64,000 nucleotides of DNA from Serpens sp964410065 (GCA_964410065.1 CAYPFO010000001.1:1-64000), one strand, 5' to 3'. Positions 35,023-44,228 are shown, counted from the first letter of the stretch. Numbers and translations are program-made. The notes: generated from the letters alone by a model not told the origin.

Positions 35023-35943
35023 ATGCAAGTCATTCTGCTCAGTCGGAGCCAGGGCGCGGCGCGCTCGTTCAGTCTCGATTCTCGAGTGCTCGCGGCGGGT
35101 TTAGCCACGTTGGCGGTTGTGGTGCTGGCTTCCGGCATCGCGCTGGGAGGGTACTTGCAGCCTTTTTTCAATAACCAGGCTGCTCAGGTAGAGGCTCGCT
35201 TTCAGCAGCAGCGCGCTACAGTGAGCGAGGCGCGACGTGACGCGCAACGTCAGTTAGAGGCGTTTGGCGTCCATATCGCCGAGCTGCAGGCGCGCCTGAC
35301 ACGTCTTGATGCGCTCGGCGAGCGTTTGACCGAGTTGGCCAAACTGGATGCGCGGGAATTCGATTTTTCCCTCAACGTCGGGCAGGGCGGTCCCGAAGAG
35401 CTGATCGATAGCGCTGCATTCACGCCGCCGCCCTTCCTGCAGACGCTGGATGAGTTGCTGGAGCGCCTGGACAGCCGCGAGCAGCAGCTTGAAGTGCTCG
35501 AAGATGTGCTGGCTGAGCGCCGCTTGAGCGAAGCAGGCAGCGTTTCCGGGCGTCCGGTGCGTCAGGGGTATCTGTCCTCTCCTTTCGGGCGCCGAACCGA
35601 CCCGTTCAACGGTACGCCCCGTATGCATAAAGGGGTCGACTTCGCGGCCCGTGAAGGCACTGACGTCGTCGCGGTTGCGGCGGGCGTCGTGACCTGGTCA
35701 GGCCGCAAGAGCGGCTATGGCACCACGGTGGAAATCAGTCATGGCGATGGCTACAAGACGCTGTATGCACACAATCGTGAGAACCTCGTGCAGATAGGCG
35801 AGTTGGTCAAACGCGGCCAGGCCATCGCCACAGTGGGCAGCTCGGGGCGCTCGACCGGGCCTCACGTGCACTTCGAAGTCATCAAGAATGGCCGCCAGGT
35901 CAATCCCTACAGCTTCATCGCCAGCGCGAAAAGTGCCAAGTAA
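35023..35943 (+). CDS. M23-family (LytM) metallopeptidase, membrane anchored
   Basis: A 306-residue predicted murein hydrolase or divisome regulator. There is one N-terminal membrane helix (about 22-45) and a coiled-coil (about 55-110, FQQQRATVSEARRDAQRQLE). The C-terminal LytM domain has the zinc residues present: HKGVDF near residue 204, HGDGYKTLYAH near residue 240 and GPHVHFEV near residue 282. With all ligands intact it could be enzymatic, unlike EnvC/NlpD-type activators. AGGGGGAT precedes ATG 35023. Confidence 0.9.
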   Translation: MQVILLSRSQGAARSFSLDSRVLAAGLATLAVVVLASGIALGGYLQPFFNNQAAQVEARFQQQRATVSEARRDAQRQLEAFGVHIAELQARLTRLDALGERLTELAKLDAREFDFSLNVGQGGPEELIDSAAFTPPPFLQTLDELLERLDSREQQLEVLEDVLAERRLSEAGSVSGRPVRQGYLSSPFGRRTDPFNGTPRMHKGVDFAAREGTDVVAVAAGVVTWSGRKSGYGTTVEISHGDGYKTLYAHNRENLVQIGELVKRGQAIATVGSSGRSTGPHVHFEVIKNGRQVNPYSFIASAKSAK

Positions 35944-35981
35944 GCGCCGATAAGGGCGCTTTCCTGATCTCTGTTTCCGGG

Positions 35982-35987
35982 TAGAAT
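35982..35987 (+). promoter_or_regulatory. candidate -10 element of secA
   Basis: TAGAAT lies about 85 bases before the secA start. A weak TTTCCT at 35960-35965 would be the -35. A small hairpin (AAGCGCC/GGCGCTT, 35942-35961) overlapping the previous stop codon could act as a weak terminator. Confidence 0.35.
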
Positions 35988-36070
35988 GCTGTCTTTCGTG
36001 TGCGATCAGCAGATCGCGCGGGCGGCTGTCTGGTCGTCCTCCATTCCTATGTGTGGAAGAACTAGTCGAT

Positions 36071-38827
36071 ATGTTTGCGCCTTTGTTGAGAAAACTCTTT
36101 GGAAGCAAGAACGAACGGGAAGTCAAACGCATGCTCAAGACGGTGCAAACCGTCAATGCGCTCGAAGAGCAGATGCTGGCGCTGACCGATGAGCAGTTGC
36201 GGGACAAGACCGTAGAGTTTCGAGCCCGGCTCGGCAAAGGCGAAACCCTCGATCAACTGTTGCCCGAAGCCTTCGCCGTAGCCCGCGAGGCGGGCAAGCG
36301 GGTCATGGGCATGCGGCACTTTGATGTACAGTTGATCGGCGGCATGACCCTGCATGATGGCAAGATTGCCGAAATGCGCACCGGCGAGGGCAAGACCCTG
36401 GTCGGCACCCTGGCGGTGTACCTCAATGCCCTGGAGGGCAAGGGCGTGCATGTGGTCACGGTCAACGATTACCTGGCCCGCCGCGATGCCAACTGGATGC
36501 GGCCGCTGTATGAATTCCTCGGCCTGAGCGTGGGAATCGTCACCCCCTTCCAGGCGCCAGAAGAAAAGCGCGCGGCTTATGCTGCCGACATCACCTACGG
36601 CACCAACAACGAATTCGGTTTCGACTACCTGCGCGACAACATGGCGTTCAGCCTGGAGGAGAAATTCCAGCGCGAGCTGAATTTTGCCGTAATCGACGAG
36701 GTGGACTCCATTCTGATCGACGAGGCGCGTACCCCGTTGATTATTTCCGGTCAGGCCGAGGACAGCTCCAAGCTGTATCAGCAGATCAACCAGCTGATTC
36801 CCCGACTCAAGCGTCAGGTCGAGGAAATCGAAGGGCAAGAAACGCGCATCATCGAGGAAGGCCACTACAGCATCGACGAGAAGACCCGCCAGGTCGAACT
36901 CAACGAAGCCGGCCACCAGTTCGTCGAGGAATTGCTCAGCCAGGTCGGTTTGCTGGGCGAAGGAGAAAGCCTCTACTCGGCGCATAACCTGTCGCTGCTC
37001 ACCCATGTCTATTCCGGCCTGCGCGCACACAAGCTGTTCAACCGCAACGTCGAATACATCGTGCAGAACGATCAGGTTCTGCTGATTGACGAACACACCG
37101 GTCGTACCATGCCGGGGCGTCGCTTGTCCGAGGGCCTGCACCAGGCCATTGAGGCGAAGGAAGGCCTGCCGATCCAGGCCGAGAGCCAGACACTGGCTTC
37201 GACCACCTTCCAGAACTATTTCCGCCTGTATAAGAAGCTGGCCGGCATGACCGGCACGGCCGACACCGAAGCGTTCGAGTTCCAGCAGATCTACGGCCTG
37301 GAAGTGGTGGTGATTCCCACCAACAAGCCGGTGGCGCGCAAGGATTTCAATGACCTGGTTTATCTCACGCAAGAAGAGAAGTTCCAGGCCATCATCGCCG
37401 ATATTCAGGAATGCCAAGCACAGGGCCGCCCGGTGCTGGTGGGTACAGCCTCGATCGAAAGCTCCGAGTATGTCTCGCAGCTGCTCACTCAGGCCGGCAT
37501 CCAGCACAACGTGCTCAACGCCAAGTACCACGAAAAAGAAGCCGAGATCGTTGCCCAGGCCGGTCGCCCGGGTGGGTTGACCATTGCCACCAACATGGCC
37601 GGTCGCGGCACCGACATCGTGCTCGGTGGCAACTGGGAAGTGGAAATCGCCGCGCTCGAGCAGTCCAGCCAAGAGCCGCCGACCGAAGAACAGATTGCAC
37701 AGATCAAGGCCGATTGGCAGAAGCGTCACCAGCAGGTGATCGAGTCCGGCGGTTTGCATGTGATCGCGTGCGAACGTCACGAATCGCGGCGTATCGACAA
37801 CCAGCTGCGTGGTCGTTCCGGTCGCCAAGGTGATCCGGGCTCCAGCCGTTTCTACCTGTCGCTGGAAGACAGCCTGATGCGCATCTTCGCCTCTGACCGG
37901 GTGAAGAACTTCATGAAGGCGCTGGGCATGCAGTCCGGCGAGGCCATCGAGCATCGCATGGTCACCAACGCCATTGAAAAGGCCCAGCGAAAGGTCGAAG
38001 GCCGTAACTTCGATATCCGTAAGCAATTGCTGGAATTCGATGACGTGGCCAACGAGCAGCGCAAGGTGATCTACCACATGCGCAACAGTCTGCTGGCGGC
38101 CGCCGATGTGGGTGACACCATCAGTGAATTCCGCGAGGAAGTGCTGGAAAGTGCCATCAATTCGCACATGCCGCCGCAATCGCTGCCCGAACAATGGAAT
38201 ATCAAGGGTCTGGAGGCCACGCTGAAAAGCGACTTCGCCCTGGATCTGCCGTTGCAACAGTGGCTGGACGAAGACGACAAGCTGTACGAAGACACGCTGC
38301 GCGAGAGAATTCGTGAGGCGCTGTTGGCCGCGTATGCGCAGAAGGAAGAACTGGCCGGCGCCGACACGCTGCGCACCTTCGAAAAGCAGATTCTGCTGCG
38401 TGTAGTCGATGATCTGTGGAAGGATCACCTGTCCACCATGGACCACCTGCGTCATGGGATTCACCTGCGTGGATACGCGCAGAAGAACCCCAAGCAGGAG
38501 TACAAGCGCGAGTCCTTCAACCTGTTCCAGGAACTGCTGGACACCATCCGTCGCGACACCATTCGTGTGCTGTCGCACGTCCAGGTGCGCCGCGAAGACC
38601 CGGCCGAGGAAGAGGCGCGCCTGCGTCGCGAGGCCGAATCCCTGGCCCAGCGCATGCAATTCGAGCATGCCGCAGCGCCCGGGCTGGAGCCCGAGCAGCC
38701 GGAGCCGGTCGCCGCTCAGGCACCTGCCCTGACCACGGTGCGCACCGAGCCGAAGATTGGCCGCAACGAGCCGTGTCCTTGCGGCTCTGGCAAGAAGTAC
38801 AAGCATTGCCACGGCCAGGTTAATTAA
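36071..38827 (+). CDS. secA: preprotein translocase motor ATPase SecA
   Basis: A 918-residue DEAD-like motor that drives proteins through SecYEG. Walker A is MRTGEGKTLVGTL near residue 103, Walker B VIDEVDSILIDEARTP near residue 210 and motif VI QLRGRSGRQGDPG near residue 578. The C-terminal zinc site CPCGSGKKYKHCHG, which binds SecB and phospholipid, is complete. The start was placed at MFAPLLRKLFGSKNEREV; an in-frame upstream codon adds six residues. Confidence 0.98.
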   Translation: MFAPLLRKLFGSKNEREVKRMLKTVQTVNALEEQMLALTDEQLRDKTVEFRARLGKGETLDQLLPEAFAVAREAGKRVMGMRHFDVQLIGGMTLHDGKIAEMRTGEGKTLVGTLAVYLNALEGKGVHVVTVNDYLARRDANWMRPLYEFLGLSVGIVTPFQAPEEKRAAYAADITYGTNNEFGFDYLRDNMAFSLEEKFQRELNFAVIDEVDSILIDEARTPLIISGQAEDSSKLYQQINQLIPRLKRQVEEIEGQETRIIEEGHYSIDEKTRQVELNEAGHQFVEELLSQVGLLGEGESLYSAHNLSLLTHVYSGLRAHKLFNRNVEYIVQNDQVLLIDEHTGRTMPGRRLSEGLHQAIEAKEGLPIQAESQTLASTTFQNYFRLYKKLAGMTGTADTEAFEFQQIYGLEVVVIPTNKPVARKDFNDLVYLTQEEKFQAIIADIQECQAQGRPVLVGTASIESSEYVSQLLTQAGIQHNVLNAKYHEKEAEIVAQAGRPGGLTIATNMAGRGTDIVLGGNWEVEIAALEQSSQEPPTEEQIAQIKADWQKRHQQVIESGGLHVIACERHESRRIDNQLRGRSGRQGDPGSSRFYLSLEDSLMRIFASDRVKNFMKALGMQSGEAIEHRMVTNAIEKAQRKVEGRNFDIRKQLLEFDDVANEQRKVIYHMRNSLLAAADVGDTISEFREEVLESAINSHMPPQSLPEQWNIKGLEATLKSDFALDLPLQQWLDEDDKLYEDTLRERIREALLAAYAQKEELAGADTLRTFEKQILLRVVDDLWKDHLSTMDHLRHGIHLRGYAQKNPKQEYKRESFNLFQELLDTIRRDTIRVLSHVQVRREDPAEEEARLRREAESLAQRMQFEHAAAPGLEPEQPEPVAAQAPALTTVRTEPKIGRNEPCPCGSGKKYKHCHGQVN

Positions 38828-38852
38828 CCTTTAGCTGTCCATGCTGATCAGC

Positions 38853-38886
38853 GCCGCGACCGGATCTTCCGCTCGCGGCGTTTTTC
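38853..38886 (+). terminator. intrinsic terminator of secA
   Basis: CGCCGCGA (38853-38860) pairs with TCGCGGCG (38874-38881), followed by five T residues. Confidence 0.85.
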
Positions 38887-38940
38887 CTTACACTGCAACG
38901 CCGCTACGGCGACTTTCATTTTCTGATTAGGAGCGCTTCC

Positions 38941-40158
38941 ATGGCTGTTGGTCTTGGCCCTCTGCCCACACTGCACCCGGTACCCGGTTTTGAACTCGGC
39001 ATTGCCTCCGCTGGCATCAAGCGCGTCGGGCGCAAGGATGTGGTGGTGATGCGCTGTGCGGAAGGTTCGCGCGTGGCCGGGGTCTTCACCTTGAATGCGT
39101 TCTGCGCCGCGCCGGTGATCCTTGCCAAGCAGCGCGCCCAGGGTGAGGTGCGTTACCTGCTGACCAACACCGGCAACGCCAATGCGGGGACCGGCGAGCC
39201 GGGACTACGCGCCGCCGAGCGCACCTGCGCCAGGCTGGCGGAGCTGACCGGCGTGCCGGCCAGCGCGGTGCTGCCGTATTCCACGGGCGTGATCGGCGAG
39301 CCGCTGCCGGTGGAAAAAATCGAAGCGGCATTGCCTGCCGCCCTGGCCGATCTGGCCGAGGATCACTGGGCGCAGGCTGCTGAAGGCATCATGACCACCG
39401 ACACCCTGCCCAAGGGCGCCAGCCGCCAGTTCCAGCATGACGGCGTGACCGTCACCGTGACCGGCATTTCCAAGGGTGCCGGGATGATCCGGCCGAACAT
39501 GGCCACCATGCTCGGTTACATCGCCACCGACGCCAAGGTGGCCCGTGACGTGCTGCAGGATCTGGTGCGCGATGCGGCCAACAAATCGTTCAACCGCATC
39601 ACCATCGATGGCGATACCTCGACCAACGATTGCTGCATGCTGATCGCCACCGGCCAGACCAGCCTGCCGGAAATCACCGCGGCCACCGGCGAGCTGTTCG
39701 CCAAGCTCAAGCAAGCGGTGTTCGAGGTGTTCATGGAGGTCGCTCAGTCCATCGTGCGTGACGGCGAGGGCGCGACCAAATTCGTTACCGTGCAGGTTAA
39801 CGGCGGCGGCACCCATCAGGAATGCCTGGATGTCGGCTACGCTGTGGCCCATTCGCCGTTGATCAAGACCGCGCTGTTTGCGTCCGACCCCAACTGGGGG
39901 CGCATTCTTGCCGCAGTGGGTCGCGCGGGCGTGCCTGAGTTGGACGTGAGCAAGATCGATGTGTACCTCGGCGACGTGTGCATCGCCAGCCAGGGCGGTC
40001 GCGCCTCGACCTACACTGAGGAGCAGGGCGCGGCGGTGATGGCACAAGCCGAGATCACCATTCGGATCGAGCTGGGCCGCGGCGCGTGCAGTGAGACCAT
40101 CTGGACCACCGACCTGTCCCATGAGTACGTGAAGATCAACGCGGAATACCGCACCTGA
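38941..40158 (+). CDS. argJ: bifunctional ornithine acetyltransferase/N-acetylglutamate synthase ArgJ
   Basis: A 405-residue enzyme that recycles the acetyl group from N-acetylornithine to glutamate in arginine synthesis. The proenzyme cleaves itself before a conserved Thr. That residue is Thr189 in the motif NMATMLGYIATDA, preceded by KGAGMIRP. Full length for the family and preceded by an AGGAG ribosome binding site. It lies between secA and a GST-like gene. Confidence 0.96.
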   Translation: MAVGLGPLPTLHPVPGFELGIASAGIKRVGRKDVVVMRCAEGSRVAGVFTLNAFCAAPVILAKQRAQGEVRYLLTNTGNANAGTGEPGLRAAERTCARLAELTGVPASAVLPYSTGVIGEPLPVEKIEAALPAALADLAEDHWAQAAEGIMTTDTLPKGASRQFQHDGVTVTVTGISKGAGMIRPNMATMLGYIATDAKVARDVLQDLVRDAANKSFNRITIDGDTSTNDCCMLIATGQTSLPEITAATGELFAKLKQAVFEVFMEVAQSIVRDGEGATKFVTVQVNGGGTHQECLDVGYAVAHSPLIKTALFASDPNWGRILAAVGRAGVPELDVSKIDVYLGDVCIASQGGRASTYTEEQGAAVMAQAEITIRIELGRGACSETIWTTDLSHEYVKINAEYRT

Positions 40159-40270
40159 TCGGCAGGCCACAGGCTGCACGTTCGCAGGGTGGGTAGGCGC
40201 GTTGCGGGAGCTGTTGGACGGCTCCCTTACCCATCCACCTTGCGTTACCTGGCAGCTTGCGGAGGCTGTT

Positions 40271-40909
40271 ATGTCCCTGACTCTGATAATCGGCAACAAA
40301 AACTATTCCTCCTGGTCGCTGCGTGCAGCCCTGGCACTGGCCTTGACGGGCGAGCGTTACCAGGAGCGGCGGATTGTCCTGGGCCAACCTGACACTCAGG
40401 CGCGACTGCTGGAGATCTCGGCTAGCGGCAAAGTCCCCGTGCTGCTGACCGAGCTCGGTCCGGTGTGGGATTCCCTGGCGATCGCCGAATACCTGGCCGA
40501 GCGTTTTCCCGAGGCTCATCTGTGGCCGCGCGGCGAATATGGCCGGGCCCTGGCGCGTTCGATGTGCGCGGAAATGCACAGCGGCTTCGTGGCGCTGCGA
40601 ACGCACCTGCCCATGGACCTCAAGCGCCAGGTCGAGTTAAGCGATCTGCCGGCTGAGGCCAGCGCCGATATCGAGCGCATAGGCGCCTTGTGGCTAAGCT
40701 GCCGGCAACGGTTTGGTGCCGACGGCCCCTTTCTTTTCGGCCATGCAAGCATTGCCGATGCGTTCTTTGCCCCCGTGGCTGCGCGCTTTCACAGCTACGC
40801 AATCGCGCTGCCTCCGGTGGCGGCAGACTATGTGGCGACCATCTATCAGTGGCCGGCTTTCCAGCGCTGGTACCGGGCCGCCCTGCAGGAAACGGAGACC
40901 TTGGAATGA
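40271..40909 (+). CDS. glutathione S-transferase family protein
   Basis: A 212-residue GST-fold protein. The N-terminal thioredoxin-like domain begins LTLIIGNKNYSSWSLRAALAL, where Ser replaces the cysteine typical of beta-class enzymes. The cis-Pro loop GKVPVL and the SNAIL-like DSLAIAEYLAERFP follow. Residues about 90-210 are the helical domain. The substrate is unknown. A GGAGG site precedes ATG 40271. The stop overlaps the start of the MutT fusion by four bases, so the two are coupled. Confidence 0.9.
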   Translation: MSLTLIIGNKNYSSWSLRAALALALTGERYQERRIVLGQPDTQARLLEISASGKVPVLLTELGPVWDSLAIAEYLAERFPEAHLWPRGEYGRALARSMCAEMHSGFVALRTHLPMDLKRQVELSDLPAEASADIERIGALWLSCRQRFGADGPFLFGHASIADAFFAPVAARFHSYAIALPPVAADYVATIYQWPAFQRWYRAALQETETLE

Positions 40910-41850
40910 AGCGTGTACACGTGGCCGCGGCGGTGATTCGTGGCGACGACGGCCGGGTGCTGATCGCCCGGCGACCGAATGACAAGCATCAAGGTGGCTT
41001 GTGGGAGTTTCCGGGCGGCAAGGTGGAAGAGGGCGAGTCGGTCCTCGCTGCGCTGGCCCGGGAGCTGCACGAGGAACTGGGAATTGTCGTGCGTACGGCG
41101 CAGCCGTTGATTCAGATTCCCCACGATTATCCAGACAAACACGTACTGCTGGATGTCTGGGAGGTCACGGCATTTGACGGCGAGCCCCATGGCGCCGAAG
41201 GCCAGCCGCTGGCCTGGGTGGCGCCCCGGCACCTGGCGGAGTATGAATTTCCCGCCGCCAATGCCCCCATCGTTGCCGCTGCGCGTTTGCCGGAGCAGTA
41301 CTTGATTACGCCGGAGGGCTTGCCGGCGCAAGAAGTGCTGATGGGGCTGAAACGGGCGCTGGACACTGGTGTGCGGCTGATCCAGTTGCGCGCACCGACC
41401 ATGTTCGATGCCCAGTACCGCGACATGGCCGTAGATGCGGTAGGGCTGTGCGCCGGGCGCGCGCAACTGATGCTCAAAGGACCCTTGGAATGGCTGGGGG
41501 ATTTCCCGGCGGCCGGCTGGCACCTGAGCAGCCAACAGCTACGCCGCTACGTTGACCAGGGGCGGCCTTTTCCCCGCGAGCGCTGGTTGGCGGCGTCCTG
41601 TCACAACGCCGAAGAACTGGCCATGGCCGAGCAGATGGGGGTGGACTTCGTCACCTTGTCACCCGTACTGCCTACCGAGACCCATCCGGAGACTGTGCCA
41701 TTGGGCTGGGAGCGAGCTCAAGAATTGACTGTGAGCTGCACGCGGCCGGTATTTTTTCTCGGCGGGCTGACGCCAGACGGTGTGGTCCGAGCCAGGAAGT
41801 GTGGCGCGCAGGGCATCGCTGCGATCCGCGGACTTTGGCCGCTGGGTTAA
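40906..41850 (+). CDS. mutT: MutT Nudix hydrolase fused to a thiamine phosphate synthase-like domain
   Basis: A 314-residue two-domain protein. Residues 1-130 are a Nudix domain that removes 8-oxo-dGTP, with an intact Nudix box (GGKVEEGES...RELHEELG, near residues 38-60). Residues about 135-314 resemble ThiE (RLIQLRAPTMF; VDFVTLSPVLPTETHPE; GIAAIRGLWPLG). Several ThiE phosphate- and metal-binding positions look altered, so catalysis by that half is doubtful. The fusion is common in gammaproteobacteria. It is coupled to the GST-like gene. Confidence 0.93.
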   Translation: MKRVHVAAAVIRGDDGRVLIARRPNDKHQGGLWEFPGGKVEEGESVLAALARELHEELGIVVRTAQPLIQIPHDYPDKHVLLDVWEVTAFDGEPHGAEGQPLAWVAPRHLAEYEFPAANAPIVAAARLPEQYLITPEGLPAQEVLMGLKRALDTGVRLIQLRAPTMFDAQYRDMAVDAVGLCAGRAQLMLKGPLEWLGDFPAAGWHLSSQQLRRYVDQGRPFPRERWLAASCHNAEELAMAEQMGVDFVTLSPVLPTETHPETVPLGWERAQELTVSCTRPVFFLGGLTPDGVVRARKCGAQGIAAIRGLWPLG

Positions 41851-41901
41851 CGGTTAGGCTCATTTCTACGTCCCGTTTCTGATTGACTCGTCGCGAATCT
41901 T

Positions 41902-42084
41902 CTAAAGACCGCCAAGCGTCGCTTGGCGGTCTTTCTCTTCGTGGGAGAGTCCTCCAAGGCCTGCCTTGACAATCAGTAGGTGCTCTGAGCAAAAGCTGGC
42001 CCAATTATTGTATGAGGCGTCTAACGCACGTTGATAGCGAAGCGATGCCAATTTTATGGCTTGGTTCGTTATGGGCGTTTGCAT
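41902..42084 (-). CDS. possible small protein of 60 residues
   Basis: An open frame on the minus strand begins MQTPITNQAIKLASL and continues with a helical, aromatic-containing stretch (RYQRALDASYNNWASF) that does not look like random translation. Against it: no good Shine-Dalgarno, third-position GC near 50% rather than the high values of neighbouring genes, and its last 11 codons run through the mutT terminator. It could be a young or horizontally acquired small gene, or chance. Confidence 0.25.
   Translation of the reverse strand: MQTPITNQAIKLASLRYQRALDASYNNWASFCSEHLLIVKAGLGGLSHEEKDRQATLGGL
41904..41934. terminator. intrinsic terminator downstream of mutT
   Basis: A perfect 14-base stem (41904-41917 with 41921-41934, loop GTC) has AAAG and CTTT ends, followed by TCTCTTC. 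It closes the argJ-side genes. Confidence 0.88.
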
Positions 42085-42177
42085 CCTGCCGGTCTGCTCT
42101 CCAGTGCATGACCAGGCGCTAAGTGAACCCTCCCGCTGTACGTGCGGGTTCTGTAGTTGGCCAAACGTGGATTCATC
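41935..42177. other. AT-richer spacer between mutT and the sialidase-like gene
   Basis: The interval from mutT to the next supported gene is 327 bases. Besides the terminator and the doubtful small frame it contains a perfect TTGACA (41966-41971) without a matching -10. It also has a hairpin (CCCGC/GCGGG, 42131-42147) shortly before the next gene. Lower GC than the flanks suggests a junction of older rearrangement or insertion. Confidence 0.4.
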
Positions 42178-43476
42178 ATGCAATTTATCCAATCCAAACG
42201 GCTTGTGACGAGCCTGAGTATTCTCTGTCTGATCGGTGTGTTTGCATTTGCCTGGTTCGACAAGCCTGGTGTCGAACTGGCAGGTTTTGCTGTCGCGCAG
42301 GCCCCACTTCCGGCTGACTCTGCAGCCCAGGTGCCGGTCTACACCAGTCGTTTCGCGTCGTCGGACCTGGATGATTTCGTGCATTCTTCCGCGGTCGCCG
42401 CACTGCCCGACGGCGGTTTGATGTCAGTCTGGTTTGCCGGCACACGCGAAGGCGCCGCCGACGTGCAAATTCGGGGTGCGCGCTACGACGCACAGAGCGG
42501 AGAGTGGGGCGAGGAAATGGTCCTGGCCACCCGCGATTCGACCCGTGATGGGATTCAGAAATACATCCGCAAACTGGGTAACCCCGTCATTGTCATGACG
42601 CCTGATGAGCGCCTGTGGTTGTTCTACGTCTCGGTGTCGCTGGGCGGTTGGGCTGGCAGTGCGATCAATGCCACCTACTCGGACGATTTAGGCACCAGCT
42701 GGTCAACGCCGCGCCAACTGGTCACCTCGCCGTTCCTGAATATCAGCACGCTGGTGCGCAGTGCGCCGGTGGTGCACGCCGACGGCTCGATCGGTCTGCC
42801 GGTTTATCATGAGTTCCTCGGCAAATTTTCCGAATACCTGTACCTGGACCGTGACGGTCAGGTGATCGACAAGTTCCGCATCAGTCACGGCACGGATAAT
42901 CTGCAGCCGACCGTAGTGCCACTGGATGGGCAGCGCGCGGTGGCCATGTTGCGCTATGCGGGCAAGGGCGAGCGCCACGTACTGGCCAGCCGCACCGAGG
43001 ATGGCGGCCGTACGTGGAGCGAGCCGCAGGCGCTGCAGCCGCAAAACCCGAACTCGTCATTGGCGGCTGTGGGCACGTCAGGCCATGGTCTGTTGGTGGC
43101 CCTGAATGACCTAAGCAGTGGTCGTTTCCGTCTCAGTCTGTACGGCACCAATGCCGACATGAGCCAATGGCGTCCGCTCGTCGAGCTGGATCAGTCGCCG
43201 GACCCGCAGGGCAACCCCTTTGCCGAGGCGGAGTACCGCAACCTGATCAGTGAAGAGTTCCTGCGCTCCAGTGGTGAGCGTCGCCAGGGCTTGCTGCCGG
43301 ACTTTATGTCCAATATCGATCAGCGCAACTGCAAGCGTGGCGAGTGTGACTTCGAGTACGAATACCCCTATTTCATACGCGGCTCGAACGGGTTTTATCA
43401 CGTGGTTTATTCATGGAATAACACCTTCATCAAACACGTCAGTTTCAACGATGCCTGGCTTGAGGAGCGTCTGTAA
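42178..43476 (+). CDS. sialidase-like (BNR/Asp-box) exported protein
   Basis: A 432-residue protein with an N-terminal signal or anchor (LVTSLSILCLIGVFAFAWF, residues about 9-27), followed by a six-bladed beta-propeller of the BNR sialidase superfamily. Two Asp boxes are visible: YSDDLGTSW near residue 176 and TEDGGRTW near residue 275. A family-like segment SVWFAGTREGAADVQIRGAR is near residue 90. True sialidase activity is not implied: many BNR proteins act on other sugars. The stop overlaps the next gene by one base. It is first in a three-gene surface cassette. Confidence 0.8.
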   Translation: MQFIQSKRLVTSLSILCLIGVFAFAWFDKPGVELAGFAVAQAPLPADSAAQVPVYTSRFASSDLDDFVHSSAVAALPDGGLMSVWFAGTREGAADVQIRGARYDAQSGEWGEEMVLATRDSTRDGIQKYIRKLGNPVIVMTPDERLWLFYVSVSLGGWAGSAINATYSDDLGTSWSTPRQLVTSPFLNISTLVRSAPVVHADGSIGLPVYHEFLGKFSEYLYLDRDGQVIDKFRISHGTDNLQPTVVPLDGQRAVAMLRYAGKGERHVLASRTEDGGRTWSEPQALQPQNPNSSLAAVGTSGHGLLVALNDLSSGRFRLSLYGTNADMSQWRPLVELDQSPDPQGNPFAEAEYRNLISEEFLRSSGERRQGLLPDFMSNIDQRNCKRGECDFEYEYPYFIRGSNGFYHVVYSWNNTFIKHVSFNDAWLEERL

Positions 43477-44072
43477 TGCTTGATTTATGGCATATCCATC
43501 TCAGCGTTACCTTGGTGGCGTTCCTGCTGCTGCCCACGGGTAAATTGTCGTTGCGCACTCAATGCGTCGTGTTGGCCGGCTTGTTGCTGGTCGGTTATGT
43601 GCCAGTTGACGGTCTGCCGCTGGCCATTTACCTGCGTACGCTTGCCCATGACGTATCGATTGTTACCGTACTGGGGTTGGGCTGGGTCACCTTGGTACGC
43701 CTGGGCTGTGTCGAGCGCCTGGCCAGTCCGCAGCGTTGGCAAATCATCGTGTTGTTTGGGGTGATGGGGTTGCTGCTGTATCCCGCCACGCTGGGAATGA
43801 CTCCTTTCGATCCGTATCGCCTCGGGTACAATCCGCGCGAGATGATTGTGGTGGTCGGAGCGCTGGCTCTGCTGATGCTGTACTGGCGCAACGGACTGGC
43901 GATGGCGATGCTCACACTGGCCACGCTGTGCTTCAGCCTGGAGCTGATCTCGTCGGATAACTACTGGGATTACCTACTGGATCCGTTTGTCGCGATGTAC
44001 TGCTGGGGTGCGCTGTTTGTCGGTGCTGTCCGGCTGTGCCTGCCGCGACGCGCCAACGTACTGGCAGACTGA
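43476..44072 (+). CDS. small polytopic membrane protein of unknown function
   Basis: A 198-residue protein with about six predicted membrane helices, for example LVAFLLLPTG, VVLAGLLLVGYVPV, IIVLFGVMGLLLYPATLGM and MIVVVGALALLMLYW. It contains acidic loops (SSDNYWDYLLDPF) and ends in a basic tail (RLCLPRRANVLAD). I recognise no family. It is coupled by a one-base overlap to the sialidase-like gene and precedes an LTA-synthase-like gene, so a role in surface-polymer modification or substrate transfer is likely but inferred from position only. Confidence 0.75.
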   Translation: MLDLWHIHLSVTLVAFLLLPTGKLSLRTQCVVLAGLLLVGYVPVDGLPLAIYLRTLAHDVSIVTVLGLGWVTLVRLGCVERLASPQRWQIIVLFGVMGLLLYPATLGMTPFDPYRLGYNPREMIVVVGALALLMLYWRNGLAMAMLTLATLCFSLELISSDNYWDYLLDPFVAMYCWGALFVGAVRLCLPRRANVLAD

Positions 44073-44085
44073 TTCATCGGCATAA

Positions 44086-44148
44086 CTGCGGTTCTGCGTG
44101 TTTGCGCAGGACCGCATTGTCATTTGTGGAAAAGGCCCCTCCGGCCTT
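44086..44148. other. two hairpins between the membrane protein and LTA-synthase-like genes
   Basis: TGCGGTTCTGCG/CGCAGGACCGCA (about 44086-44116, one G-U pair) and AAGGCC/GGCCTT (44132-44148) lie in the 156-base spacer. They could attenuate read-through, separating expression of the third cassette gene from the first two. Confidence 0.4.
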
Positions 44149-44228
44149 CTCGGCGGAACGTACACAACCAGCACTGTCAGCGAGCTAATGAGCTGCCGGC
44201 GGCATGCCTGGGATAAGAGGTGGAACTG

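Noticed and set aside
36062..38812. A minus-strand open frame of over 900 codons opposite secA
   Set aside because: It mirrors secA exactly, has no family resemblance or ribosome binding site, and results from GC-rich third codon positions. The same applies to long frames opposite zapE (967-2136), murF (21459-22913), mraY/murD (22910-24376), murG/murC (27274-28869) and ddlB (28830-29819).
41966..41971. TTGACA as a promoter for the sialidase-like gene
   Set aside because: A perfect -35, but no acceptable -10 at 15-19 bases; left as an isolated hexamer.
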